A program made the position numbers and the translations under genes. A model generated the notes under the pieces. The model saw nothing but the letters and a program-made list of their open reading frames with translations, searched no databases and was not told the DNA's origin. Below, one piece after another: positions 28,061-37,389 of a stretch of DNA of 41,567 nt. The first letter of the stretch is position 1. Every line of letters begins with the position of its first letter. Source of the DNA: a virus; IMG/VR virus record IMGVR_UViG_3300038629_000168, positions 1 to 41,567 of that record; one strand, written 5' to 3'.

Positions 28061-29392
28061 ATGGCTGGTGTGTTAAATGAAGATTTTAGTGGTTTTACGC
28101 TAGGCACCACAGTTATAGTTAATGGGTCGTTTACCACTGACAGCGACTGGTCTTTGCAGACTGGCTGGAGTATTAATGTAGGCACTGGTAAGGCCGAGCA
28201 TATAGCCCCTAATGCTAATATGACTCAGGATAGCCTCACCCCGTATAGGCCGTACAAAATACTTATAGATATTGATGCCAACCCTAATGGCTCTGTTATA
28301 TTGAGGGATAGGGCGTGGGGCAGCAATATTACCTACAGCTCCCCCACTACAGGAACACAAACTGCGTGGCGGGCTACTATTGGTGACACACCAGGCGTTA
28401 TGTCTATTAGGGCCACCAACTCCACAGACACTACAATAGTCGATAATGTTTCAGTTCAGCCTGTTAGTTTGGATGATTGGACATTAATTGGTGATACACG
28501 CACAGCCACAACATATAACATTATCGATGGTGATGCCACCACAGTACAGCTTGTTAGTGCGTCCGGTGAAACCATTGGTTATGAGCAGGTTGTTGATAAT
28601 GGTGTCTACAAGGTAACGCCAAATTTCACCTTCACTACTGGGTCAATGACCATTGATGATGGTGGTGTTAATACACAGGCCGTAACAGATAATACACCGT
28701 TTAATCTGACAGTCGCTAGTGGGAAGATTAGGTTTTTTACAAACAGTGCGGCTGCTGCCGACATTACATGTACAGCTTTAAGTGCTAATGCCTATCCTGT
28801 AGCTGAAATAACAGCACCGGCAGATGGTGTTACAATATGCGGATGTGACCTAACATTCACTGGTACAGGAACAGATGTTGAGGATGGCCCTATCACTGGT
28901 GCTGATCTAGTATGGAGCAGTGATGTAGATGGCAACTTCGCTACAGGTGTTTCTTATGAGTATATTGCTGGAGCCTTAACACTAGGCGCTCAAGAGATAA
29001 CCCTTACGGCTACAGATGGTGATGCCAATACAGGAACAGATGTAATAGACATCACTCTCACTAATAGCCCTCCAGTAGCTACAATCACTAGCCCAAGCAG
29101 TGGTTATTACGATAGTGGCACATTGATTAGTTTCACCGGTACTGGTGAGGATTTTGAGGACGGTACGCTGACGGGTCTTTCTCTTGTATGGACATCAAGC
29201 ATTGATGGTGGACTAGGCACAGGTGTTAGTTTAACAGACATTGGGCTAAGTGATGGATTGCACACCATTATATTGACAGCCACAGATTCTGATGCCGCCA
29301 CTGGTACGGATAGCATTACATTGTTTATAGGTGTAGCCCCTGGCTCTACAATGGGTATGGGTATGGGCGCAAAAGGATATTACGGAAGTTAA
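28061..29392 (+). CDS. Virion surface protein with jelly-roll and two Ig-like repeats
   Basis: 443 residues. Residues about 15-135 look like a carbohydrate-binding jelly roll (VIVNGSFTTDSDWSLQTGWS, then ATNSTDTTIVDNVSVQP). Residues about 250-335 and 336-425 are two copies of an Ig/PKD-like domain: FTGTGTDVEDGPITGADLVW versus FTGTGEDFEDGTLTGLSLVW. The C-terminus is Met/Gly-rich (MGMGMGAKGYYGS). Such proteins decorate capsids or tails and bind surface glycans. Encoded right at the start of the late operon. Confidence 0.7.
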   Translation: MAGVLNEDFSGFTLGTTVIVNGSFTTDSDWSLQTGWSINVGTGKAEHIAPNANMTQDSLTPYRPYKILIDIDANPNGSVILRDRAWGSNITYSSPTTGTQTAWRATIGDTPGVMSIRATNSTDTTIVDNVSVQPVSLDDWTLIGDTRTATTYNIIDGDATTVQLVSASGETIGYEQVVDNGVYKVTPNFTFTTGSMTIDDGGVNTQAVTDNTPFNLTVASGKIRFFTNSAAAADITCTALSANAYPVAEITAPADGVTICGCDLTFTGTGTDVEDGPITGADLVWSSDVDGNFATGVSYEYIAGALTLGAQEITLTATDGDANTGTDVIDITLTNSPPVATITSPSSGYYDSGTLISFTGTGEDFEDGTLTGLSLVWTSSIDGGLGTGVSLTDIGLSDGLHTIILTATDSDAATGTDSITLFIGVAPGSTMGMGMGAKGYYGS

Positions 29393-29406
29393 TAGGAGAA
29401 TAGAAC

Positions 29407-29754
29407 ATGGCAACAACAGTGGTTACAACAGATCCATACACAAGCTTTACAGTGGAGACAGTAGATGCAGATTGGACATGGACAGACAGCTTTACACAGA
29501 ACGTGTTTAAAAATGGAATGCCGGTATGGTCTATAACATTCCAACCTGGGGCGGCTTCTGATGTTCTCAGTCTTAAGAACGGGAGTGCTGCTGCTAATGA
29601 GATATTCCCTGACAATGCTCTGCTTACAACTGATCCACAGATAGAATATTACGGTGGTAATAAGCAGAAGTTGTTCATTGATTTTAGTGAGAGCACATTG
29701 AGCGCAGGTCACAGAATTATAGTTATGTTGGCTAATAGCTCTAGGTTTAGTTAA
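29407..29754 (+). CDS. Probable small virion protein
   Basis: 115 residues, beta-rich: TDPYTSFTVETVDADWTWTD, PVWSITFQPGAASDVLSLKN, DFSESTLSAGHRIIVML. No signal peptide or enzyme motif. Follows the surface protein by 14 bases with GGAGAATAGAAC as ribosome site. Resembles capsid or tail accessory proteins in style only. Confidence 0.6.
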   Translation: MATTVVTTDPYTSFTVETVDADWTWTDSFTQNVFKNGMPVWSITFQPGAASDVLSLKNGSAAANEIFPDNALLTTDPQIEYYGGNKQKLFIDFSESTLSAGHRIIVMLANSSRFS

Positions 29755-29848
29755 TAGTTTCCCTGACCCCTAATAAGACCAGCAAAACATATAATGTATA
29801 AACAAAGAGTGCTGGCAACGGGGTTGGGCCTTAATTGGAGAAAGTGTA

Positions 29849-30061
29849 ATGGATGTTAAAAAGATTGACATCCTCATTGTCGTAGGGCTAATAGGTCTAT
29901 TCAGTAACATTGTTACCAACTATACAATTTATCAGCATAGCTTAAACAGCGCACGACAACACACCTATTCCGAAGAGATGGCTGAGACACGGAAGTTGGA
30001 ACTAGAAACGAAGATAATGAAAAAGCTTAACGACATAGAGGACGTATGTAGAGATGACTAA
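29849..30061 (+). CDS. Single-pass membrane protein, possible lysis gene
   Basis: 70 residues: residues 8-27 (ILIVVGLIGLFSNIVTNYTI) are a transmembrane helix, then a charged helix (EEMAETRKLELETKIMKKLN). GGAGAAAG precedes ATG 29849. It overlaps the next membrane gene by eight bases. Pairing of two small membrane proteins suggests holin or inner-membrane spanin functions, inferred from form only. The 94-base gap before it has a 6-base inverted pair CCAGCA/TGCTGG. Confidence 0.55.
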   Translation: MDVKKIDILIVVGLIGLFSNIVTNYTIYQHSLNSARQHTYSEEMAETRKLELETKIMKKLNDIEDVCRDD

Positions 30062-30371
30062 ATCAGAAGAATATGTACAGCTTATAGCTGCAATTGGGGA
30101 GTTGAGGACAGAGGTTGCTGTCGTCTCCTCGCAGATGGAAGAGATGAAGGACAGGGATGTCCCATTAGGGAAGCTACATATTGGTCTGAAGGAAGCTGCT
30201 ATATTATGTGCTTGGGTGATTATCTTCGGTGTAACACCTGCGTTAGGCATTCATTACACGAATGTGAATAGGGACGACAACCAAGACAAGAGAATAGAGG
30301 GTTTAGAGGAAAGGCAGGAGGTGTTGTATGAAAGAGAACATGATGAACTCCCAACATTTAACCTCAACTAA
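30054..30371 (+). CDS. Membrane protein with flanking coiled coils, possible holin
   Basis: 105 residues: helix with heptads (IGELRTEVAVVSSQMEEMKD), transmembrane segment about 44-66 (KEAAILCAWVIIFGVTPALG), second charged helix (RIEGLEERQEVLYEREHDE). Starts inside the end of the previous gene. Could be a holin-type or tail-scaffold membrane protein; no sequence family recognised. Confidence 0.55.
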   Translation: MTKSEEYVQLIAAIGELRTEVAVVSSQMEEMKDRDVPLGKLHIGLKEAAILCAWVIIFGVTPALGIHYTNVNRDDNQDKRIEGLEERQEVLYEREHDELPTFNLN

Positions 30372-30483
30372 GGAAAGCAGAGATGGGTGGGACTCCATTA
30401 AATGGAACAAGGATAGTAAATCCTACACAGATGCAAGGAAGTGTAATAAATCCACCTCAACTACACCAACTGAGGGTAGATAG
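30328..30483 (+). CDS. 51-residue basic protein overlapping its neighbours
   Basis: ATG 30328, five bases after AGGAGGTG (30316-30323), one of the best ribosome sites of the window. It reads MKENMMNSQHLTSTKESRDG then a Lys/Ser/Thr-rich tail to TAG 30483, which shares a base with the terminase GTG (TAGTG). It overlaps the previous gene by 44 bases in another frame. Its translation would couple to the terminase. Function unknown. Confidence 0.65.
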   Translation: MKENMMNSQHLTSTKESRDGWDSIKWNKDSKSYTDARKCNKSTSTTPTEGR

Positions 30484-31934
30484 TGACAACAGATCAACGA
30501 CTTATAGAGCTTGAACTCAAAGAATTGCAGCAGATGCAGCAGATGGCTGATTATAGGGCTGCTAACCCGCTAGAGTTCTTTGATACAAAGCCCAATCCTG
30601 GCCCTAACCCGCTTCAGATGGAGCTTTTGGACGCTTGGCAAGACCCAAGTTTCAAGGTGTTCACCTACACAGGTGCAAATCGTATCGGCAAAACAACGAT
30701 TGGCTGCATTATAGCTGTCTCAACAGTGATTGGTAAGTTTTTATGGAACAACAAGCGGATGCCAATGACCCATTCTAAGCCTAGGAAGGTGAGAATAGTA
30801 GGGCAGGACTGGGAATCGCACATAAAGGCTGTTGTTCTTCCTGAACTAAGGAAGTGGTGGCCTTCTAATAGGCCTGTTAAGACCCGTAAGAACAATAGTG
30901 GTGTAGATGTCCTCTGGATAGATGAGAAAACCGGTGGTGAAATACAGATTATGTCCAATAACCAGGACTCAGATGTACATGAGGGCTGGCAGGGTGACTT
31001 AATATACTACGATGAGCCTCCTAAGCGGCCGATCAGGGTGGCAAATGCACGTGGCCTGGTGGATAGAGAGGGTAGAGAGCTGTTTTGCATGACCCTGCTT
31101 AAGGAGGCATGGGTTGATAGGGAAGTTATCAAGGCTACATTAGATAATGGTAGGCCGGACAACAGTGTTTTCAATATACAGGGCGATATATACAGCAATG
31201 TTGGGTTTGGTATTACTGAGAAGGGTGTGGCACAGTTTGCAAAGACACTAACTGACGATGAGAAGGAAGCCAGACTAGCAGGTGTTCCTTCTTACATGTC
31301 AGGGCTTGTATATCCGACATGGGAACGTAAGGTTCACCTAAAAGACAGGTTTAGTGTACCTCTTAGTTGGGTTGTTGATATAGCTATTGACATACATCTA
31401 AGAGAACGGCAGGCAATACTCTTCTGTGCCACTAATCCGAGAGGTGAGAGGTACATCATCAACGAGATTTGGGATAATGGTGATGGCACATGGATTGGCG
31501 AGCAGATAATACGCTGCATTACACAGAATGCGTACAGGATTGGTAGGATAATTATCGATCCACTTAGTAAGAGTGATGGCAACAACGATAATACAGTGTA
31601 TGAGAAGGTGCAGAATGTTCTATTCCAGTATGGGTATATGTTGGAGACTGCTACCAAGGACAAAACGTCTGGTATGCTGGAAATTAAGAACCACCTGAAA
31701 GGTCCAAACCAAGAGCCAAGCCTATTTGTCTTTGATGACATGATTAGGTTTTTGTTTGAGATTGAGGGCTATATGTGGGACAAGGACACGCAGAAACCAA
31801 TGGATAAGGATGACCATATGATGGAGAATCTTTATCGCTTAATGCTATTAAACACTCAGTGGACAGAACCAGAAGAGGGAGAAGACGAGGATGAAGGTAG
31901 AAATGACGGACGAGATCTTTACACCGGATACTAG
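30483..31934 (+). CDS. terL: Large terminase subunit (packaging ATPase-nuclease)
   Basis: 483 residues from GTG 30483. ATPase domain: Walker A GANRIGKT (64-71), Walker B DLIYYDEPP (172-180, Asp177/Glu178). Nuclease domain: VVDIAIDIH (297-305), IIIDP (Asp359) and DKDDHMMENL (441-450) supply the acidic residues of the RNase-H-like fold. It pumps DNA into the prohead and cuts it at termination. Length fits headful-type terminases. Overlaps the portal gene by 44 bases. Confidence 0.92.
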   Translation: MTTDQRLIELELKELQQMQQMADYRAANPLEFFDTKPNPGPNPLQMELLDAWQDPSFKVFTYTGANRIGKTTIGCIIAVSTVIGKFLWNNKRMPMTHSKPRKVRIVGQDWESHIKAVVLPELRKWWPSNRPVKTRKNNSGVDVLWIDEKTGGEIQIMSNNQDSDVHEGWQGDLIYYDEPPKRPIRVANARGLVDREGRELFCMTLLKEAWVDREVIKATLDNGRPDNSVFNIQGDIYSNVGFGITEKGVAQFAKTLTDDEKEARLAGVPSYMSGLVYPTWERKVHLKDRFSVPLSWVVDIAIDIHLRERQAILFCATNPRGERYIINEIWDNGDGTWIGEQIIRCITQNAYRIGRIIIDPLSKSDGNNDNTVYEKVQNVLFQYGYMLETATKDKTSGMLEIKNHLKGPNQEPSLFVFDDMIRFLFEIEGYMWDKDTQKPMDKDDHMMENLYRLMLLNTQWTEPEEGEDEDEGRNDGRDLYTGY

Positions 31935-33966
31935 CGCTTTAAACCCTGCTGAGCTTGAGGCTAGGGATGAAGTTATTAACATTCAAGACAAACATCTAAG
32001 TGCCTCTAATAGGGCCGAAGGCTTAGATGATGATGTTCTTGAGGATATTGGTGAGAGAGTTGTTGCTGAGTATGGCGTTGATAAGGAGAGTAGGTCTGAG
32101 TGGGAGGCCAACCTCAAACAGGCCATGTCCCTTGTTATGCAGACATACGAACAAAAAGACTTCCCTTTCCAAGGTGCTGCTAACATTAAATATCCATTAA
32201 TATCTACGGCAGCTATACAGTTTAGCGCAAGAGCAATGCCCAACCTCATACAGTCTGCCAACCTGGTTAAGTGTAAGGTGGTTGGTGATGACCCAGAAGG
32301 GCTTAAGGCAGCAAGGGCTGATAGAATTAGTGCCTTCATGTCTTACCAGTGTCTGGACGAGATGAGCGAATGGGAAGAGGATATGGACAAGCTGTTGACA
32401 GCTCTTCCTATTCTTGGTTGCTGTTTCAAGAAAACATATTATGATGGGCTATTAAAGCGACCAGTAAGCAAATATATCTCCCCAGAATACGTCGTAATTA
32501 ATTATTATGCCAGAGATATGGAAACAGCTCCACGCATCACTGAGGAGTATGTTTTATATCCCAACGAGATTGAAGAGAGGAAGAGGAGCGGTTTCTTTCT
32601 TGATGTTTGCTTTGAGAGTGTACCAGGAGAGTCGTTGCAGGAGAATAGTTTTTCTGATGACGCACCCATTGTTTCAAGCGATGATCCAGATCAACCACAC
32701 ACATTCCTTGAGCAGCACAGATATTGGGACCTAGATGGAGATGGATATGCTGAGCCGTACATTGTCACAGTGCATAAAGACAGTAGGACGGTGGTTAGAG
32801 TTGCCAACCGTTTTGACAGCGAAGGAATCAAGAAGGACAAAGATGGTAAGATTATACGCATTGAACCTGTTCATTATTTTACCAAGTTCAGTTTTATGCC
32901 ATCACCTGATGGTTCAATATACGACCTTGGCTTTGGCAGGCTTCTTGGCCCTCTAAACAGGGCAATCAATAGTAATACAAATCAGCTTCTGGATAGCGGT
33001 ACAATAGCTAATAGCCAGGCTGGTTTTATGGGCAAGGGATTACAGATGGGTAAGGGTAAGCTTGGTGGTAAGCTTTCTCTTGGCTTGAATGAATGGAAGG
33101 CTGTGGCCTTCACTGGTGATGATTTACGAAAGAACATCTTTCCGCTTCCTACCAAGGAGCCATCACCGACACTCCTTAACCTGTTGACGTTCCTTATACA
33201 GGCAGGAGACAAGCTTTCTTCCGTGTCCGACATTATGACAGGTACACAGACTATACATAATGAGCCGGCCACTACAACAATGGCTCGTATAGAGCAGGGG
33301 CAGCAGGTTTTCTCAGCAGTACATAAGAGATTGTATAGGGCAGCAAAGAAGGAATATCAGAAACTGTTTAGGTTGAATAGGCTATATCTTGCACAGAACA
33401 CCTATTTCACTTTTCAGGATGATAAGGACGCATTGGTTAAAAGGGATTTTAACGACAAGGACATCAATGTTCTACCAGTTGGATCTCCAGACGAGATTAG
33501 CAATATGCAGAAGGTTGTTAAAGCTCAAGCTCTCACACAATATATCGGAAGTGGATTTCTTGACGACCAGGAAGTGGTGAGGAGAAATCTCGAAGCTATG
33601 GGTGAGGATAATATACAGGCTCTTCTTCCTAAAGGGGAAGCACCACCTGATCCACAGTTAGTGTTAGATGAGCGCAAGCAGAAGCTTGAGGAAGACAAGT
33701 TTGCATGGCAGCAGGCTATTTATCAGGACGAGATGGCTGAAACACAGGCAAAGATTATAAAGCTGTTAGCAGACGCAGAAGCGGCAGAGGAAGGATCACA
33801 GTTGGAGAGGTATAAGGCAATAGCAGAAGACATTAGGCAGATAGGAGAACAGAATGGAGCAGCAGGAGCAGGAGTTCAACAGGGAGCAATGGCACCAATG
33901 GATGCAGCACCCAGTAACCAAGGGGCTACACCAATGGCTGGAGGACAGCCTGGACAACCATTGTAG
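31891..33966 (+). CDS. Portal protein
   Basis: 691 residues, size typical of P22-type portals (725). Supporting stretches: TYEQKDFPFQGAANIKYPLI, AIQFSARAMPNLI, LPILGCCFKKTYYDGLLKRP, FGRLLGPLNRAINSNTNQLL, SVSDIMTGTQTIHNEPATTT, and a helical, Gln/Met-rich C-terminus. It forms the dodecameric ring at one vertex through which DNA passes. Start ATG 31891 is chosen with GAGGGAG nine bases upstream; ATG 31903 is an alternative. Its 3' end contains the start of another gene. Confidence 0.9.
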   Translation: MKVEMTDEIFTPDTSALNPAELEARDEVINIQDKHLSASNRAEGLDDDVLEDIGERVVAEYGVDKESRSEWEANLKQAMSLVMQTYEQKDFPFQGAANIKYPLISTAAIQFSARAMPNLIQSANLVKCKVVGDDPEGLKAARADRISAFMSYQCLDEMSEWEEDMDKLLTALPILGCCFKKTYYDGLLKRPVSKYISPEYVVINYYARDMETAPRITEEYVLYPNEIEERKRSGFFLDVCFESVPGESLQENSFSDDAPIVSSDDPDQPHTFLEQHRYWDLDGDGYAEPYIVTVHKDSRTVVRVANRFDSEGIKKDKDGKIIRIEPVHYFTKFSFMPSPDGSIYDLGFGRLLGPLNRAINSNTNQLLDSGTIANSQAGFMGKGLQMGKGKLGGKLSLGLNEWKAVAFTGDDLRKNIFPLPTKEPSPTLLNLLTFLIQAGDKLSSVSDIMTGTQTIHNEPATTTMARIEQGQQVFSAVHKRLYRAAKKEYQKLFRLNRLYLAQNTYFTFQDDKDALVKRDFNDKDINVLPVGSPDEISNMQKVVKAQALTQYIGSGFLDDQEVVRRNLEAMGEDNIQALLPKGEAPPDPQLVLDERKQKLEEDKFAWQQAIYQDEMAETQAKIIKLLADAEAAEEGSQLERYKAIAEDIRQIGEQNGAAGAGVQQGAMAPMDAAPSNQGATPMAGGQPGQPL

Positions 33967-34120
33967 GGTTATGGGGCTAGGAGAGTTTCTTAGTAGTGAT
34001 GTAACTCAGCATGTTCATGTAGGACGCAATCAGATGATGGCAGCAATATTGAGTTTAACCTTTGAAGAGTTAGTAGGAATAGAGGAAGGAACGCATGAGG
34101 GAGAAATCGTCGAAGACTGA
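33854..34120 (+). CDS. Small protein nested over the portal's end
   Basis: 88 residues. AGGAG (33843-33847) sits six bases before ATG 33854. The N-terminus MEQQEQEFNREQWHQWMQHP and VTKGLHQWLEDS resembles small proteins found after portal genes in other podoviruses. 113 bases overlap the portal in a different frame, and it also overlaps the GroES-like gene by 26 bases. Unknown role, probably in head assembly. Confidence 0.65.
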   Translation: MEQQEQEFNREQWHQWMQHPVTKGLHQWLEDSLDNHCRVMGLGEFLSSDVTQHVHVGRNQMMAAILSLTFEELVGIEEGTHEGEIVED

Positions 34121-34433
34121 GGAAGGAGTTGTAGAACCTGTTTGTTATTATGTTGTAGTTGAGCCGGAGGAAGTGGATGGAGTGACAAGCGGAGGTATAC
34201 ATTTACCGAACAGCGCCATTGACCATATGGCAGTACAGAGAGAGAAGGGAACAATTATAAGTATTGGCCCTACAGCATTTGACATGGATAAGTGGGGAGA
34301 TGTTAAGCCACAGGTTGGTGATGAGGTGATGTTTACAAAACATGCAGGAACAATATTCAAGAGTTCAACTACTAGGAAGAAATACCGCATTATGGATGAT
34401 GAGTCTATATGTGCAATATTCAGGGAGGAGTAG
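34095..34433 (+). CDS. GroES-like co-chaperonin
   Basis: 112 residues. YYVVVEPEEVDGVTSGGIHL, EKGTIISIGPTAFD, VKPQVGDEVMFTKHAGTIFK and KYRIMDDESICAIF follow the GroES order: first strand, mobile loop (SGGIHLPNSA), Gly-rich turn and closing strand. It would cap host GroEL to fold phage proteins such as the capsid, as T4 gp31 does. No phage GroEL is in the window. It sits between portal and scaffold, fitting a role in head assembly. Confidence 0.85.
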   Translation: MREKSSKTEEGVVEPVCYYVVVEPEEVDGVTSGGIHLPNSAIDHMAVQREKGTIISIGPTAFDMDKWGDVKPQVGDEVMFTKHAGTIFKSSTTRKKYRIMDDESICAIFREE

Positions 34434-34435
34434 GG

Positions 34436-35272
34436 ATGGAAGAGCATGAGGGAATGGAGCCAGAAGTAAATGAAGTGGAAGATAGGGCGAAGCTATTGGG
34501 ATGGCAGCCAGAGGGTGAGTTTAAGGGCGACCCTAGTAGACACACCACAGCAGAAGAATGGGTGGAGAGATCTGAAACATTGGTGCCAATCATGAAGGCA
34601 ACCAATAGAAAGCTTGAAGAGGACTTGAAGGCCGCTCTCAAAAAGACTGATGATATGACCACTCAGTTTGAAGAGAGTAAGCAGACTACGGAAAAGATTT
34701 TGAAGATGCAGGAGATGGCACAGGAGAGAGCTTACGAGCAGGCTCTTGATAGCATCAAGAAGGAACAGATTCAAGCTTTTGAAAGTCAGGACTTAGGGAA
34801 GTTCCAGGAGTTAGAGGTTAAAAAGGAGAAGTTGGAGAAGCCTGCGATAGAGCCAACACCTACACAGGAGGCTCCTAAGAAAGAAGCTGCTAAGCTAACT
34901 CCAGACGCACAGGCGTTCCTCGATAATAACGAGTGGTTTAAGACCGATCCTAATATGCAGAAGCACGCTATATTAATTGAAAACCAGATGGCAGAGGCCA
35001 GCCCATCTGAAGCATTTACTGAAGGTTTCTATAAGAAGCTGACAGATACAATGGCACGCATCTATCCAGACCATTCAGCCTTCAAGAAAGAAGAGGTTGC
35101 TGGTGGCGTAGATAGTGGAGGCTCCTTTAGAAGTGCTGGTAGCTCCAGTTCTTCTAGCAAGAAAGGATTCTCACAGCTCCCTAAAGACGCTCAAGCTCAA
35201 TGCAGAAAGCAAGTGGAGCAGGGGCTATTTAAGGACGCAGACGAATATTGTTCACTTTATCCATGGGACTAG
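34436..35272 (+). CDS. Scaffolding protein
   Basis: 278 residues from ATG 34436 (GGAGGAGTAGGG upstream). Very acidic/helical: DRAKLLGWQPEGEFKGDPSR, TAEEWVERSET, ATNRKLEEDLKAALKKTDD, a Pro/Glu linker, then an Ala-rich, Ser-rich and basic tail (SSSSSKKGFSQLPKDAQAQC). Coiled-coil plus basic C-terminus, located between portal and coat, as in P22 gp8. It would guide coat assembly and then leave. Confidence 0.8.
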   Translation: MEEHEGMEPEVNEVEDRAKLLGWQPEGEFKGDPSRHTTAEEWVERSETLVPIMKATNRKLEEDLKAALKKTDDMTTQFEESKQTTEKILKMQEMAQERAYEQALDSIKKEQIQAFESQDLGKFQELEVKKEKLEKPAIEPTPTQEAPKKEAAKLTPDAQAFLDNNEWFKTDPNMQKHAILIENQMAEASPSEAFTEGFYKKLTDTMARIYPDHSAFKKEEVAGGVDSGGSFRSAGSSSSSSKKGFSQLPKDAQAQCRKQVEQGLFKDADEYCSLYPWD

Positions 35273-35284
35273 GAGAATAGGCAA

Positions 35285-35725
35285 ATGGCAAAGCAGAAGA
35301 AAGAGGAAAGCAGGGACCGTAAGAAAAGGCAGGGACTTGGTGTTAAGAAGCAGGGATTGGCATTTAATATTCCTGAAGGCAAAGTTGGAAGAATAGTTAA
35401 TGACGGTTGGACAGCAGATCCTTCAAGAGTGCAAAGAGCAGAAGCTGCTGGTTGGAGGTTCGCAACAGAGAAGGATGTAGGTGATATATCTCATCTAGCT
35501 CCAGGTGCATCTGAGGCAGGTTCCGGAATCAATAGGAAAGTGGGATCTAACAAGAACGGCTCAGAGATAGTTGGACGTTTAATGGTCATTGATGCTGATC
35601 TGTATGAAGAGGATCAGGAGGCCAAGAAGGAAGAGGTTGATCGTAAAGATGCAATGATTCAGAACGATGACTTCAATGAAGATAAACAAACAAAATATAC
35701 ATCTACTAAGTATAAGCCGAGGTAG
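35285..35725 (+). CDS. Putative head assembly/structural protein
   Basis: 146 residues. Strongly basic N-terminus (MAKQKKEESRDRKKRQGLGV), middle FNIPEGKVGRIVNDGWTADP and GWRFATEKDVGDIS, acidic-then-basic C-terminus. The pattern recurs in phage proteins encoded between scaffold and coat. No named family. GGAGAATAGGCAA precedes the start. Confidence 0.6.
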   Translation: MAKQKKEESRDRKKRQGLGVKKQGLAFNIPEGKVGRIVNDGWTADPSRVQRAEAAGWRFATEKDVGDISHLAPGASEAGSGINRKVGSNKNGSEIVGRLMVIDADLYEEDQEAKKEEVDRKDAMIQNDDFNEDKQTKYTSTKYKPR

Positions 35726-35743
35726 GTGTCGGAGGATTAAATT

Positions 35744-36376
35744 ATGGCTAATAAAGATGCGGCTTTTGGATTCAAGCCAATAAGGACTCTAGGTGGTACT
35801 CCTTATAACGCTTCTATGGCAAGTGCATACTACGTACCAAGTACATATGCTACAGCTCTTTTCGTAAACGATCTCGTTGTTCTACCTGCTACTGCTACAG
35901 CTAACGCTGCTGCTGTAAGTGAGACAATGAATGGAACATCTATTGGTACTAAGCAGACCGTAGCTCAGGCTGCCGCTGCTGCTGCTGCAGAGATTATAGG
36001 CGTTGTTGTAGGATTTGAGGTTGATAGGGATGATCTGACTAAGCAGTATAATCCAGCTTCTAATGAGCGTATTGTTTACGTGTGTGATTATCCAGACATG
36101 GTGTACATTGCACAGAGTGATGGCGTTGTTGCTGCTGCTTCTGCTGGTCTTAATGCAGACATAGTAGTTGGAAGTGGTTCTACTATTTCTGGTAAGTCTA
36201 AGATGGAGCTTGACAGTGGAACTACCACTGCGCCTGCTACAACTAACACTCTTTCATTCAGGCTGCTTCAGGCTGCTGACATTCCTGACAATGACATCAC
36301 TCTTGCGAATGGTGTATGGGAATGTATGATTAATGCAAATAGACACTTTTACCGCAACCCACTTGGCGTAGCGTAA
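35744..36376 (+). CDS. Probable capsid decoration protein
   Basis: 210 residues. MANKDAAFGFKPIRTLGGTP, YYVPSTYATALFVNDLVVLP, and a Gly/Ala/Val/Ser-rich beta body match a frequent phage protein encoded immediately before the coat gene. It probably binds the outer capsid; biochemical role inferred. GGAGGATTAAATT precedes ATG 35744. Confidence 0.7.
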   Translation: MANKDAAFGFKPIRTLGGTPYNASMASAYYVPSTYATALFVNDLVVLPATATANAAAVSETMNGTSIGTKQTVAQAAAAAAAEIIGVVVGFEVDRDDLTKQYNPASNERIVYVCDYPDMVYIAQSDGVVAAASAGLNADIVVGSGSTISGKSKMELDSGTTTAPATTNTLSFRLLQAADIPDNDITLANGVWECMINANRHFYRNPLGVA

Positions 36377-36393
36377 TAGGAGGAGAATAGATT

Positions 36394-37302
36394 ATGGGAG
36401 TTATAACAACTGGTTCACATCCTAAGGCGCTATGGCCTGGAGTTAAAAGATGGTGGGGTATTGGTTACGGTGAGCATCCTGAGCAGTATAAGCAGCTTTT
36501 TGATATTATGTCATCTACTCAGAACTATGAGGAAGATGTTCAGAATATCGGGATGGGTAAGGCTAATGTAAAGAATGAGGGACAGTCAGTATCTTATGAC
36601 ACTATTAGCCAGGGATTCGTCTCTCGTTATGTCCACACTGCATTTACCAAGGGCTTTATCGTAACCTTCGAGGAGCAGAGAGACAATCTGTATGAGAAGG
36701 TGAGTGGTGCTAGATCTAAGGCCACTGGTTTTGCAATGCGTCAGACAAAGGAAACTGTTGGAGCGAATGTATATAACAGAGCCTTTGACTCTTCATACAC
36801 TGGTGGTGATGGCAAGGAGCTTCTTGCAACTGACCATCCAACTGATACTGGTGATCAGAGTAATGAGCTTGCTGTAGCTGCTGACTTCTCTGAGGGCGCA
36901 CTTGAAGATCTGCTCATTCAGATTGGTAAGTCAGAGGATCATGTAGGTAATAAGATTGCCCTTATGGGACAGAAGCTTATTATTCCTGTTGATCTTCAGT
37001 TTGAGACTTGTAGGGTGCTGGATTCCGTTCTTCAGAGTGGAACTGGTAACAATGATGTTAATGCCCTGAATTACAAGGGTCTGCTTCCTGGTGGAGTGGC
37101 TATTAACAACTATTTCACTGACGTTGATGCTTGGTTTGTAATGACCAACTGCCCAGAGGGTATGACAATGTATCAGAGAGATAATATTGGCCTACAGGAA
37201 GACAACGACTTCGACACTATGAATCTTAAGGCTTTCTCTTATGATAGATATAGTGTTGGTTGGACTGACTGGCGTGGCATGTACGGATCTGCTGGAGCAT
37301 AG
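36394..37302 (+). CDS. Major capsid protein
   Basis: 302 residues, placed after scaffold and decoration genes, with a strong AGGAGGAG ribosome site. WPGVKRWWGIGYGEHPEQYK, FVSRYVHTAFTKGFIVTFEE, FAMRQTKETVGANVYNRAF, DGKELLATDHPTDTGDQSNE and a C-terminal beta domain are typical of HK97-fold coat proteins. Slightly shorter than P22 coat (430), with no obvious insertion domain. A hairpin after the gene may adjust downstream expression. Confidence 0.85.
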   Translation: MGVITTGSHPKALWPGVKRWWGIGYGEHPEQYKQLFDIMSSTQNYEEDVQNIGMGKANVKNEGQSVSYDTISQGFVSRYVHTAFTKGFIVTFEEQRDNLYEKVSGARSKATGFAMRQTKETVGANVYNRAFDSSYTGGDGKELLATDHPTDTGDQSNELAVAADFSEGALEDLLIQIGKSEDHVGNKIALMGQKLIIPVDLQFETCRVLDSVLQSGTGNNDVNALNYKGLLPGGVAINNYFTDVDAWFVMTNCPEGMTMYQRDNIGLQEDNDFDTMNLKAFSYDRYSVGWTDWRGMYGSAGA

Positions 37303-37309
37303 AATTATT

Positions 37310-37343
37310 GGGTGTAGTGTGTCATATATGGTGCATTACACCC
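37310..37343 (+). terminator. Hairpin after the capsid gene, possible partial terminator
   Basis: GGGTGTA (37310-37316) pairs with TACACCC (37337-37343), extended by three pairs including one G-U. Only TTTAAT follows, so termination would be weak; it may keep capsid mRNA above downstream levels. Confidence 0.5.
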
Positions 37344-37389
37344 TTTAATGATCATTATAGTGAACAATATTAAACATTATGGAGAGAAC

